Shown: positions 34,488 through 43,100 of the stretch, one piece after another | Layout of the letters: each line of letters starts with the position of its first letter | How positions within the stretch are numbered: position 1 is the first letter of the stretch | NCBI GenBank assembly: GCA_963805505.1 | Contig: CAWDUP010000002.1 | Coordinates: 434,001-498,000 of the forward strand | Source of the DNA: JANPBY01 sp963805505 | GTDB lineage: Bacteria; Actinomycetota; Actinomycetes; DATJPE01 | Direction: 5' to 3' | DNA length: 64,000 nt | The notes under the pieces: model-generated | Told to the model about the DNA's origin: nothing | What the model saw: only the letters and a program-made list of their open reading frames with translations | Database searches by the model: none | Program-made: the position numbers and the translations under genes

Positions 34488-35551
34488 GGGTTGACGCGGG
34501 CAACCCAAGCGGCCGGGTCGTGCAGCTCTTGTGCGTTCGGGAGCGTTTCCGGCCCCGACCAGACCCGATTGAAACCTTCCATGCCCACCTGCTCCACGAC
34601 GCCGCGGACGAACACGGCGCCCTCGGTGTATTGCCGCAGCTTGGCATCCAGACCCAGCAGGGTCCGCAGCACCCCGTCGATCCGCGAGGGGTTCCTTCGA
34701 CGCTGCTGGAACCGCTTGCGGATGTGCTCGACGCTGGGTACGACCTCCGGTCCTACACCATCCATCACGACGTCGGCGTGCCCTTCGAGCAGGGACATCA
34801 CGGCGGTCAGCCGCTCGACCACGATCTTCTGCTCAGGTGTCTGGACGAGCTCTGCAAGGGCCGGCACGCGCCCTCCCCTCAGCGAGGCGTAGACACCCTC
34901 GAGGACATCCCGGACCCTGCGCGACAGCGCCCCAGGCGATGAGTCGATGCTCTTGAGCAGACCTTGGATCTCGGTCACGAGGTGGCCGCGAAGCCAAGGC
35001 ACGGCACCAAACTGCACGCGATGGGTCTCCTCGTGCAGGCACACCCATAGCCGGAAGTCGTGCGGGTCGACGCCGAGCTCGCGCTCCACGGACACGACGT
35101 TGGGTGCAACCAGCAGCAATCGCCCGGGCCGATCCTCACCCGTGGCGAAGACCTCGAACTGTCCGAGCACCTTTCCCGACAGCCAGGCCAGAACTCCCCC
35201 GAGCTCGACGGCAGTGACACTGCTTCCCACCGTGGTCACGACGCTGGAGGGGTCCCGGCCTTTGAGCAGATGGCCTTCAACGGGTTCAAGCAGCGCTCGA
35301 AAGCCGTCGATGTTGGCGCGCAACCAGGTCGGGCGATCCACTACCTCGACGGGGGCGTCCGCAGCCGGGGCGTCCAACCCGGTGAACGCTCTGACGTGGG
35401 TCCGAGCTTCGACGGCGGCGGATCGCAGCTCCAGAACAGCGGCTCGCGCCGTGTCCGGGGCGACCTCGGGACCACCACGCACGAGCCGGACTCCGGTGCT
35501 CGAAGCAAGGTCCCAGTCGATGAGTGCGGCCACAACCCCCACCGTACGCAT
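34484..35551 (-). CDS. Zinc-dependent metalloprotease, DUF2342 (F420-associated) family
   Basis: A 355-residue protein of the family annotated as zinc-dependent metalloprotease or coenzyme F420 biosynthesis-associated. The metal site HEETH is in LWVCLHEETHRVQF at about 174-187, and a downstream Glu lies in LLEGHADVVMDGVG. It precedes tilS in actinomycetes; the biochemical role is not known and no F420 genes occur here. ATG 35551 (MRTVGVVAALIDWDLA) is the natural start and lies 13 bp from the dacB stop, so dacB is probably upstream in the same unit. Confidence 0.88.
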   Translation of the reverse strand: MRTVGVVAALIDWDLASSTGVRLVRGGPEVAPDTARAAVLELRSAAVEARTHVRAFTGLDAPAADAPVEVVDRPTWLRANIDGFRALLEPVEGHLLKGRDPSSVVTTVGSSVTAVELGGVLAWLSGKVLGQFEVFATGEDRPGRLLLVAPNVVSVERELGVDPHDFRLWVCLHEETHRVQFGAVPWLRGHLVTEIQGLLKSIDSSPGALSRRVRDVLEGVYASLRGGRVPALAELVQTPEQKIVVERLTAVMSLLEGHADVVMDGVGPEVVPSVEHIRKRFQQRRRNPSRIDGVLRTLLGLDAKLRQYTEGAVFVRGVVEQVGMEGFNRVWSGPETLPNAQELHDPAAWVARVNP

Positions 35552-35564
35552 CCAACGGGTTGCG

Positions 35565-36962
35565 TCAGCGGCAGCCACAGGCGGCCAGGGCTGCCGCAGC
35601 CTGATCCAACGCAGCGCGGGCCTCGAGGGTGTCGGTTGCACGGTCGGCCAGGAATGCGAAGGCCAGCACGCGTCCTTGCCGGTCCACCACCGTTCCAGCC
35701 AGGGTGCTCACGCCGGTCAGGGTGCCGGTCTTGGCTCGAACCACGCCCGCGCCGGAGGACGCCGGGGGGGTCACGAATCGGTCCACCAGGGTCCCGGTGA
35801 ACGCCGCAACCGGGAGTCCCCCGAGCGTGACGCTCAGCGCTGGCTGATCTGGGGACGTGGTCGCTACGAGCAGGGCCGTGAGAGTCGCCGCCGGGATGCG
35901 GTCCTTGCGAGCCAGGCCGCTGGCGTCGAACAAGGCCACGTGCGTCGTGTCCACCCCCAGATCGGCGACGGTTCGTTCGGTGGCGGCGGCCCCGCCGGAG
36001 AATGTGGCCGGATCACCTGCCGAGACGGCGATCAGATGACCGAACGCCTCCGCGTAGTCGTTGTCGCTCTCGGTCAGCATCCATCGGACCAGCTCGGCGA
36101 CGGGCCTCGACTCCACCGTGGCCAGCGGACTCGCACCAACCCGGGCAGCGACGGCACGAAGGCCACCGCGCACGCTGATTCCTGCTCGCTCGAGCTGCCT
36201 GACGAACGCAAGTCCGGCTTCCCTGGGTGGGTCAGCGACATGCGCCTCCCCCACGGACAGCGCGGTGACCGGCCCGACGACTCCCGAGGAGACGTATTCG
36301 CTCGGCCACGATGCAGCGGCGGTCGGACCTTTGAACAGCGTGGCGTCATACCCGAGGCGCACAACCGAGGTGCCCGCCTCGTCCAGAGCCGTGGCCGTCG
36401 CACGGGCCAACGCCCGCAGAGACGGGTCGCCGCCACCTGGCTCATCACGAAGCGACGGGTCGCCGCCACCGACAAGGATGACCCGCGGCGGGGTGGATGT
36501 CCCCGGAGCAGCCGGCTGCTGGACCGTCGTCGTCGTCAGTTGCGCCTCGGGGCCCAGCACCTGCAGGGCCGCGACCGCCGTGAGCAGCTTGGCTGTCGAA
36601 GCGGGCACCCGGCCCTTGTCCGCGCCCTGCTGGAACAGCGCGACGCCGGTCGACACGTCCGTCACGCTCCCACCGACGTGGCCGCCCAGGGCCGTCGAGC
36701 CGATCAGCGGGCGCAGGAGGGCGGCCAGGGCGGTCGGATCAGGGGGTGTCCCACCCGAGGCTGGTTCGAGGACCGGGGCAGCGGGGACGGCGGGGACGCC
36801 AGGAGACGAAACCGGCAGCGTGGGGCCGGCCGTCGGCGTCGGGTCCTGGCGGACGAGTGCGCCGTGGAACACCCCGCCGGGCAGACCCACGCTCGCGTCC
36901 AGACCGATGACGGCCAGCGACACGAGGGCGAGCGCGCCGATCGTGACGTACGTCTTGCGCAG
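35565..36962 (-). CDS. dacB: D-alanyl-D-alanine carboxypeptidase/endopeptidase (PBP4 class)
   Basis: Extracytoplasmic low-molecular-mass penicillin-binding protein. Catalytic motifs: SxxK in PASTAKLL, SxN in SDNDYAE and KTG in VRAKTGTL. With the only canonical start, GTG 36923, the protein begins inside its own signal segment. A CTG at 36960-36962, with GAGG (36969-36972 complement) 6 nt before it, gives RKTYVTIGALALVSLAVIGL, a complete signal. No ATG, GTG or TTG exists further upstream before an in-frame TAG. I therefore use CTG (465 aa), with the caveat that CTG starts are rare. An in-frame 33-bp duplication (36421-36437 and 36454-36470 share 17 bp) repeats GGGDPSLR. Confidence 0.87.
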   Translation of the reverse strand: MRKTYVTIGALALVSLAVIGLDASVGLPGGVFHGALVRQDPTPTAGPTLPVSSPGVPAVPAAPVLEPASGGTPPDPTALAALLRPLIGSTALGGHVGGSVTDVSTGVALFQQGADKGRVPASTAKLLTAVAALQVLGPEAQLTTTTVQQPAAPGTSTPPRVILVGGGDPSLRDEPGGGDPSLRALARATATALDEAGTSVVRLGYDATLFKGPTAAASWPSEYVSSGVVGPVTALSVGEAHVADPPREAGLAFVRQLERAGISVRGGLRAVAARVGASPLATVESRPVAELVRWMLTESDNDYAEAFGHLIAVSAGDPATFSGGAAATERTVADLGVDTTHVALFDASGLARKDRIPAATLTALLVATTSPDQPALSVTLGGLPVAAFTGTLVDRFVTPPASSGAGVVRAKTGTLTGVSTLAGTVVDRQGRVLAFAFLADRATDTLEARAALDQAAAALAACGCR

Positions 36963-37073
36963 GGTGCACCTCGGGGCAGCGAAACGGGATCGGAGTGCGA
37001 CAGACTAGGCGACGTCGACGCTGCGACGTGTCGGCGCCGCCCGTGCCTTTCCATCCCGTCCGAGGGAGTCCGC

Positions 37074-37586
37074 GTGGAGTTCGACGTCACCATCGAGATC
37101 CCCAAGGGGCAACGCAACAAGTACGAGATGGACCACGTCACCGGCCGGATCAGGCTCGACCGCATGCTGTTCACCTCGACCCGCTACCCCCATGACTACG
37201 GCTTCATCGAGGGCACGCTCGGCGCCGATACCGATCCGCTCGATGCACTGGTCCTGCTCGAGGAGCCGACCTTCCCGGGGTGTCTGATCCGCTGCCGCGC
37301 CATCGGGATGTATCGGATGACCGACGAGATGGGCGGCGACGACAAGGTGTTGTGCGTTCCCTCGTCAGACCCACGCCAGTCACACCTTCAAGACATCTTC
37401 CATGTGCCCGAGTTCGATCGCCTTGAGATCGAACACTTCTTCTCGGTCTACAAGGACCTCGAGCCGGGCAAGTCGGTCGAAGGGGCCACCTGGACCGGGC
37501 GCACCGAGGCCGAGGCCGAGATCAGGTTGTCCTACGACCGTCAGCGCGCCCATGAGGCAGACCACGAGGGTGCCCAAGAAGGGTGA
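37074..37586 (+). CDS. ppa: Inorganic pyrophosphatase
   Basis: Soluble family I pyrophosphatase, 170 aa. Signatures: EFDVTIEIPKGQRNKYEMD at the N-terminus, YPHDYGFIEGTLGADTDPLDALVL (about 39-62, DxDPxD metal loop), GDDKVLCVPSSDPR and a Lys in HFFSVYKDLEPGKSV. GTG 37074 has GAGGGAG 6 nt upstream. It is divergent from dacB and meets the NlpC/P60 gene tail to tail. The window also encodes the membrane pyrophosphatase hppA, so pyrophosphate can be used in two ways. Confidence 0.97.
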   Translation: MEFDVTIEIPKGQRNKYEMDHVTGRIRLDRMLFTSTRYPHDYGFIEGTLGADTDPLDALVLLEEPTFPGCLIRCRAIGMYRMTDEMGGDDKVLCVPSSDPRQSHLQDIFHVPEFDRLEIEHFFSVYKDLEPGKSVEGATWTGRTEAEAEIRLSYDRQRAHEADHEGAQEG

Positions 37587-37587
37587 A

Positions 37588-38916
37588 TCAGGGGCGGGCG
37601 AAGCCGATGAGGCCTTCGGAGTAGACCGCCGCCTCGCGGACGACGTCACCCGTGTGCGGGGCGTGGATCATCATGCCGCCGCCGATGTAGAGCGCCACGT
37701 GATGGATCGTGCCCGGATTGCTGACGTCGTAGGCGTAGAACAGGAGATCTCCGGGGCGGGCCTGCGAGGCCGGGATCTTCTTGGCTTGGGCGAACTGCGC
37801 CACCGACCAGTGCGGCAAGGCGACACCGCCGGCGCGCCAGGCCATCATCGTCAGCCCGGAGCAGTCGAAGCTGTTGGGGCCGGCGGCGGCATAGACGTAC
37901 GGCTTGCCGAGCTGGGCGCGCGCGTAGGCGATGGCCTTCTGGGCTCCCGCCGCGGTGCCGTGCTGCGTGCCTCCGGTGAACGAAGGCGACCACTGGCCGG
38001 GATTTCCACCGTCATCGGACCCGCTCGGCGGGCTGGAGGACCCTGAGTTCCCGCCTGCCGCTGCGGCAGCTGCGGCAGCCGCCTGTGCGCGCGCCTTGGC
38101 CTCGCGAGCCCGTTCCCGGGCTGCCCGGGCCAGGCCCTCGGTGCGCTGCTGCGACAGCCGGGCTGCGTGGGAGCGCGCTTGGGCGAGGCGTTCGGTCAGC
38201 CGGCTGGTGAGTGCTTGGAGCCCGCCGATCTGGTGCTTCTGCTCGGCCACCTTGGTCCGAGCCTCGACCTTGGCGAGACGTACTCGCTCGGCCGCAGCCT
38301 GCTGGGCTGCGAGGGCATCGTCGGCCTGCTGCTGGAGCACGCTCGCGACGATCTGCGCCGCGTCGACGCGCTGGAGCGCCACGTTGTTGCTCTGCGCCAC
38401 GTTGGCCAGGTCGCTGGCCTGGTTCATCAGCTCGCGCGGACCATCAGCGTCGAGCAGGGAGGCGAAACCGCCGAGGTCGCCACCCATCCGATAGCTGGCC
38501 GCCGCGAAGCGGCCGACCTCGGCTCGTGCCGCGTCGAGATCCTGCAGCGCCGCCGCGGCCTTGGCTTGTGCAGCGTCGCTGGCTTGCTGCGCCTGTCCAA
38601 GCAGGTAGAGCGCGCCGTTGTAGTTCTCGACCGCGCGTTCGGCGTCGTTGATCAGGGCAGCCAACCGGGCGTTGGCCCGGGCCAGCTTGGCCTGCATCCT
38701 TCCGACATCGCTGGCGGCAGCTTCGGCGGCGGTGTGGGCGTGCGCGACCTGCTGCGCCGAAGGCGTGGGCGGGCGCGGATCGGCCTGGGCGGGTGGGACC
38801 AGACCGAAGGTCACGGCGGTCAGGCTCAGCAACCCGGTCACCGTGACGACGAGCGCACGCGGCAGCCGTCGGGGTCCGACCGCCGAGGCGGGCAGCGGGA
38901 CGCGAGCCGAAGGCAC
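37588..38916 (-). CDS. Secreted NlpC/P60 peptidoglycan endopeptidase with coiled coil
   Basis: RipA-like cell-wall hydrolase, 442 aa. A signal peptide ends near PPAQA (about 46-50). Residues about 55-285 are a long Ala-rich coiled coil (for example ARANARLAALINDAERAV), then an Ala/Ser/Gly linker. The C-terminal NlpC/P60 domain has the catalytic Cys in FDCSGLT (about 352), His in TIHHVALYIG (about 406) and a second His in MIHAPHTGD (about 418). GTG 38916, preceded by GGGGGAT, is preferred over the GTG at 39006, which has no SD. Upstream (38917-39146) I saw no riboswitch that I can name. Confidence 0.93.
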   Translation of the reverse strand: MPSARVPLPASAVGPRRLPRALVVTVTGLLSLTAVTFGLVPPAQADPRPPTPSAQQVAHAHTAAEAAASDVGRMQAKLARANARLAALINDAERAVENYNGALYLLGQAQQASDAAQAKAAAALQDLDAARAEVGRFAAASYRMGGDLGGFASLLDADGPRELMNQASDLANVAQSNNVALQRVDAAQIVASVLQQQADDALAAQQAAAERVRLAKVEARTKVAEQKHQIGGLQALTSRLTERLAQARSHAARLSQQRTEGLARAARERAREAKARAQAAAAAAAAAGGNSGSSSPPSGSDDGGNPGQWSPSFTGGTQHGTAAGAQKAIAYARAQLGKPYVYAAAGPNSFDCSGLTMMAWRAGGVALPHWSVAQFAQAKKIPASQARPGDLLFYAYDVSNPGTIHHVALYIGGGMMIHAPHTGDVVREAAVYSEGLIGFARP

Positions 38917-39146
38917 GGGTGATCCCCCAAGTCGATGCGCTGAACGAGATGACTGCGATGAACGAGAAAGCTTGACGCTAACTGGATCGGCGCGTTCTCG
39001 TCCCACCTTTCACATAAGTCACACCCGTACTGCGGCGTGGCGTCTTGACACGCCGTGCGAACAGGCCCCGTCTATCGGCGTGTCGCGCGGCGATCGCTGT
39101 CGGCAGGTCAGCCAAGTACGCCCGATCGGGCGACAGGGGGTCCATC

Positions 39147-40082
39147 ATGGGGCAGGTGACCGTTGCCCCGCCGGCCCTGGTGGCCGCGCGAGAGGTGCCG
39201 CTGGGTGGCGTGCGTTCCATGAGCGTGCGCCGAACGCTGCCGCACCGAGACTTGCGTACGGTCGGCGCGTGGTGCTTCGTGGACCACTACGGACCCCAGC
39301 CGGTAGCGGCCGACGGACAGGGCGGGATGCAGGTCCCCCCACACCCGCACATCGGGTTGCAGACGGTGACCTGGTTGTTGTCCGGCCACGTGATCCACGA
39401 CGACAGCGTCGGCAGCCACCAGCAGATCCGTCCGGGCGAACTCAACTTGATGACAGCCGGACATGGGATCGCCCACGCCGAGCAGTCCGCCCCCGGCGAA
39501 GGCGGCGAGCTGCACGGTCTGCAGCTGTGGGTCGCGTTGCCTGAGGAGTCGCGGCACCAGAGCCCCCACTTCGAGCACCACGCCCAGCTGCCGACCGGCA
39601 CGGAGGGGTCGGTCACCACCACGGTGCTGATCGGCGGGCTGGGCGGCGTGCGCTCACCCGCGGAGACGTACACGCCTCTGCTCGGTGCCGTTCTCGAGCT
39701 GGGCGCGCGCGGCCGAGTCTCAGTCCGCCTGCACCACGAGTTCGAACACGGTGTCCTGAGCCTGGACGGGCCGGTCACGGTCGACGGGCACGTCCTCGGG
39801 CGGTCAGCGCTGCTGGGGTTGCCACCAGGACGCACGTCCTTGCTGCTCGCCGCCGACCAGCCGGCGCGGGTTCTGCTCCTCGGCGGTGAGCCGTTCAAAG
39901 AGGACCTCGTGATGTGGTGGAACTTCGTGGGGCGTTCGCACGACGACATCGCCGAAGCGCGAGCCGACTGGGAGTCAGAACGCCGCTTCGGGTCCGTCAG
40001 CTATCCGGGGGCGCGGCTACCCGCGCCCCCGCTGCCGACCACCCGGCTGGTCCCCCGAAGCTCCGGTGGCCTCTCCGCCTGA
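39147..40082 (+). CDS. Pirin family protein
   Basis: Cupin-fold, iron-binding protein, 311 aa. The N-terminal cupin has the pirin metal ligands in PPHPHIGLQTVTW (about 64-76) and HGIAHAEQS, and the SFGxFxFVDHYGP-like FVDHYGPQ near 45-52. The C-terminal cupin ends around LLLGGEPF, followed by the WWNFVGRSHDDIAEARADW motif typical of bacterial pirins. Bacterial pirins have been given quercetinase and redox-sensing roles; none can be assigned here. ATG 39147 has AGGGGG 7 nt upstream. It is divergent from the NlpC/P60 gene. Confidence 0.9.
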   Translation: MGQVTVAPPALVAAREVPLGGVRSMSVRRTLPHRDLRTVGAWCFVDHYGPQPVAADGQGGMQVPPHPHIGLQTVTWLLSGHVIHDDSVGSHQQIRPGELNLMTAGHGIAHAEQSAPGEGGELHGLQLWVALPEESRHQSPHFEHHAQLPTGTEGSVTTTVLIGGLGGVRSPAETYTPLLGAVLELGARGRVSVRLHHEFEHGVLSLDGPVTVDGHVLGRSALLGLPPGRTSLLLAADQPARVLLLGGEPFKEDLVMWWNFVGRSHDDIAEARADWESERRFGSVSYPGARLPAPPLPTTRLVPRSSGGLSA

Positions 40083-40107
40083 GCAGAGAAGACCAGCCGA
40101 ACCCCTC

Positions 40108-43100
40108 CTACGGGGACGCTGAAACCGTGAGCGGCACTGTCCAGGAGGTCGACCTGTTCCAACCATCGGTCGCGATCAGCGTGACGGAGTAGTCCCCGGC
40201 TGCGGCATACGTGCGGACAGGTGTCGCCGACGTGCTGGTGCCACCGTCTCCGAACGTCCAGGCGTAGCGAACCACGTCACCTTGCGGGTCCACGACCGAG
40301 TTGGTCATGGTGCACGTGAGGCCGACGCAGGTCGGTGTCACCGTGCCCGTAGGCGCGGTGTTGGAACCTGGCTCCGTGCGTACGACGGTCAGCTGCGTCG
40401 AGCCAGCCGCCCCCCAACCATCGGTCGACGTCAACGTCACGGTGAACGTCCCCGGGTTCGCGTAGGTGTGGGACGGCGAATTGCCGGTGCTCGTGGTGCC
40501 ATCCCCCCAGTTCCAGAGGTTGCTGTAGGTGTCGCCCGCATTTGGGTCAGCGGTGCCCGTGCTGCTGGTGGCGCACGCCAGGGCGATGCAGTTCACCACG
40601 AAGGTCGGCACTGGAGCGAGGTTGGTCGGCGGGACGCCGATGGAGAACGGATCCATGGTCAGCACAGATGTCAGCCCCCACTCGTCCTTGACGGTCAGAG
40701 TGACGGTGAACGGGCCCGTCGAGGCGTAGGTACGCATCGGAACCGGTCCCGACCCGGAAGTGCCGTTGCCGTAGTTCCAGGTGAACGTCAGTGCGGTCGG
40801 GTTCTCGTCGAGAGAGCCACGGGCGTCAAAGGTGCAGACGTTCTCGATGCAGCTTCTCGTGGCCACGGCAACCGGCGCGGTGTTCGCCGGGTGCGTCACG
40901 GTGATGCCGGTCGTGATCCTTGATGCGCCGACCTGGTCGTGGTTGTCGGTCGGTCGGACCTGGACGCTGTAGATGCCGTCCGGGATCACCGGCGTGGTGT
41001 AGGAGAAGTTCGAACCTGGGCTACCCGGGCTGTTGAGGAACGCAGTTCGCCAGCTCGGCGAGGTGCTGGTGAACGAGCCGGATGAGCTCATGTATCGACC
41101 GCCGGAGTCCACTACAGCGACCTCCACCTTCGCGATGCTGAGGTCGTCGAGGGCGCGGCCAGTGACGACGATCTTGCCCTGATCGAACGCACTTCCGTCG
41201 ACCGGCTGCCCAAGGTCGGCAACGAAGTCAGGTGGCAGGTCTCCGGGGTAGTACTTGTAACGAACCGTTGCCCCGCTCGTCGAGGAGTCCTGCTGCCCGA
41301 CGGTGTCGAAAGCCAGAGCGGTCACGCTGTAGTCGCCACCTGTCGGCAGAACAAGAGGATACGACCATGCAGTGCTGACGGCTCCGGGAGCCGACAGGGT
41401 GGCACCAAGCAGTGCGTAGTCCGAAGTGAGCGTCCCGTTCGGCTGCAGGTAGCGCCCGGTGTCGTTGTCGTAAACCGTGAGCTTGACGCTCTGGACGCCG
41501 TGGTCATCTGTGGCCGTCCCGGTCAAAGCGACGTTCGCGTCGGTCACGATCTGGGTGCCGCCCACGTCGACGCGGCCGTCTGGCGGCACGTCACCAGGAA
41601 CCTGCACGGCGAGCGTCAGGCTTCCCCGGTTGCTCGACGAGGTCGAGATGTCGTCATTGTCGGTCGCCCGGACAGTGAAGGAATAGCTCCCCGCTGACAA
41701 GTTGAAGGGAGTGGTGTAGGTCCAGTTGTAGCTAGCGGCTCCGATGGTGACCGGAGAGATCCGGAAGTAGCCGGAAGCCACCCCGATGCCCCAGGTGCCG
41801 TCCGCGCCGAGGGTCTCCCGCGTTGTGTTGTTGCGCAAGGTGATCTCGACGTTCTTGAGCCTGTCGTCGTCCTGCGCCGTGCCTGAGAAGGTCAGCTTGC
41901 CCCCTGGTGTCAGCTGCACTGGTGGCACCCCGAACGGCGGGGTCATCGCCACCGGCTGGGCGATCGTCACCGTCGGGGCGACCGCGTTGGAGTTGACGGT
42001 GAAGTCGCGTGTCGCGCTTCTAAGGTCTGCTTGACCTGCAGTGTCGACAGCTGTCGCACTGCCTCGCCAGACACCTTCATGCGGCAGGGTCACGTCGTAG
42101 GACCAGGTAGCCGAGGTAGCGCCGACGACGTCGGGCGATCCGCGGAAGGTGTTGTAGATCGGGGAAACGGTCCCGTCGTTCTGCAGGTATTGGTTGTTCT
42201 CGTCACGGAACCAATAGGTCAACGAGTTGACGCCGTGGTCATCGCTGGCCGTCCCCGTCATGGTGAACGACGTGCTCGTCTGGATGCCAGACGGGCCGGT
42301 GACCGATGTCGAAGGCGTCTGGTCGTCAAAGCTGAAGGACTCGATGTTCTTCAGCGCCTTGTTCGGGTCACTAGAGCCGTTGGTGCCGAAGGTCTTGGCC
42401 TTGATCTGCACGGAACGGTTGCCGGTCAAGGTCACGTCGAGAGACCAGGTTCGGTTGTTCGTCCCTCCGCCGAGGGACGCGTTGATGCTGTTGCTGGAAC
42501 CCCAGGACGTTCCGTTGTCTTGGAGGTACTGCTTGGTGTTGCTGTCCTGGATCTCGACCTGGACCCGGTCGATGCCCTGCGGGCTCGTCGCGGTTCCGGT
42601 GATGGTGAAGGGCGTGCCCGAGGTCACGACGCGACCTTCGATCGGCGTGGTGATGGTGGTGTCCGTGCTGGTCGCGGCCGGCAGGGTGCTCAGGTCGAAG
42701 AACGCCACCCGCCCGGTCTTCACGCCTCCCTGAATCATCCCGTCTCCACCAGTGATGAGTCCTTGGGGACTTGCCACCATGGCCTTGTTGCCCTCGAAGG
42801 AGTTGGAGTAGGGACCCCACTCCAACGCCGTCCCGGTCGCCGGGTCGAGTGCACCGAGGTGCTCCCGTCGCACGACCTGATCGCCCAGCCCGTAGCCCGA
42901 CAACCCCTGGCCGGTGCCGTACCCGACGTTGTCGAGGCCTGGCCATGGCTGGTTGGCCGTGGGTGACTCGTTCCAGCCGAAGTGTCCGCCGATGTAGACG
43001 GCCTGTTCGGTGATCGCGACGGAGTAGACGCTGTCGAAGCAACGCGCGACCCACCGGGGATCGGTGAAGTCTCCCCCCGCGACCGGGAAGGCCACAGCCG

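Noticed and set aside
34947..37073. Long plus-strand open frame that ends in ppa
   Set aside because: It is open only because of GC-rich antisense of the DUF2342 and dacB genes. The real protein starts at GTG 37074 with a good SD.
38917..39146. c-di-AMP (ydaO-type) riboswitch before the NlpC/P60 gene
   Set aside because: Such switches precede many actinomycete wall-hydrolase genes, but the conserved core could not be recognised by reading.
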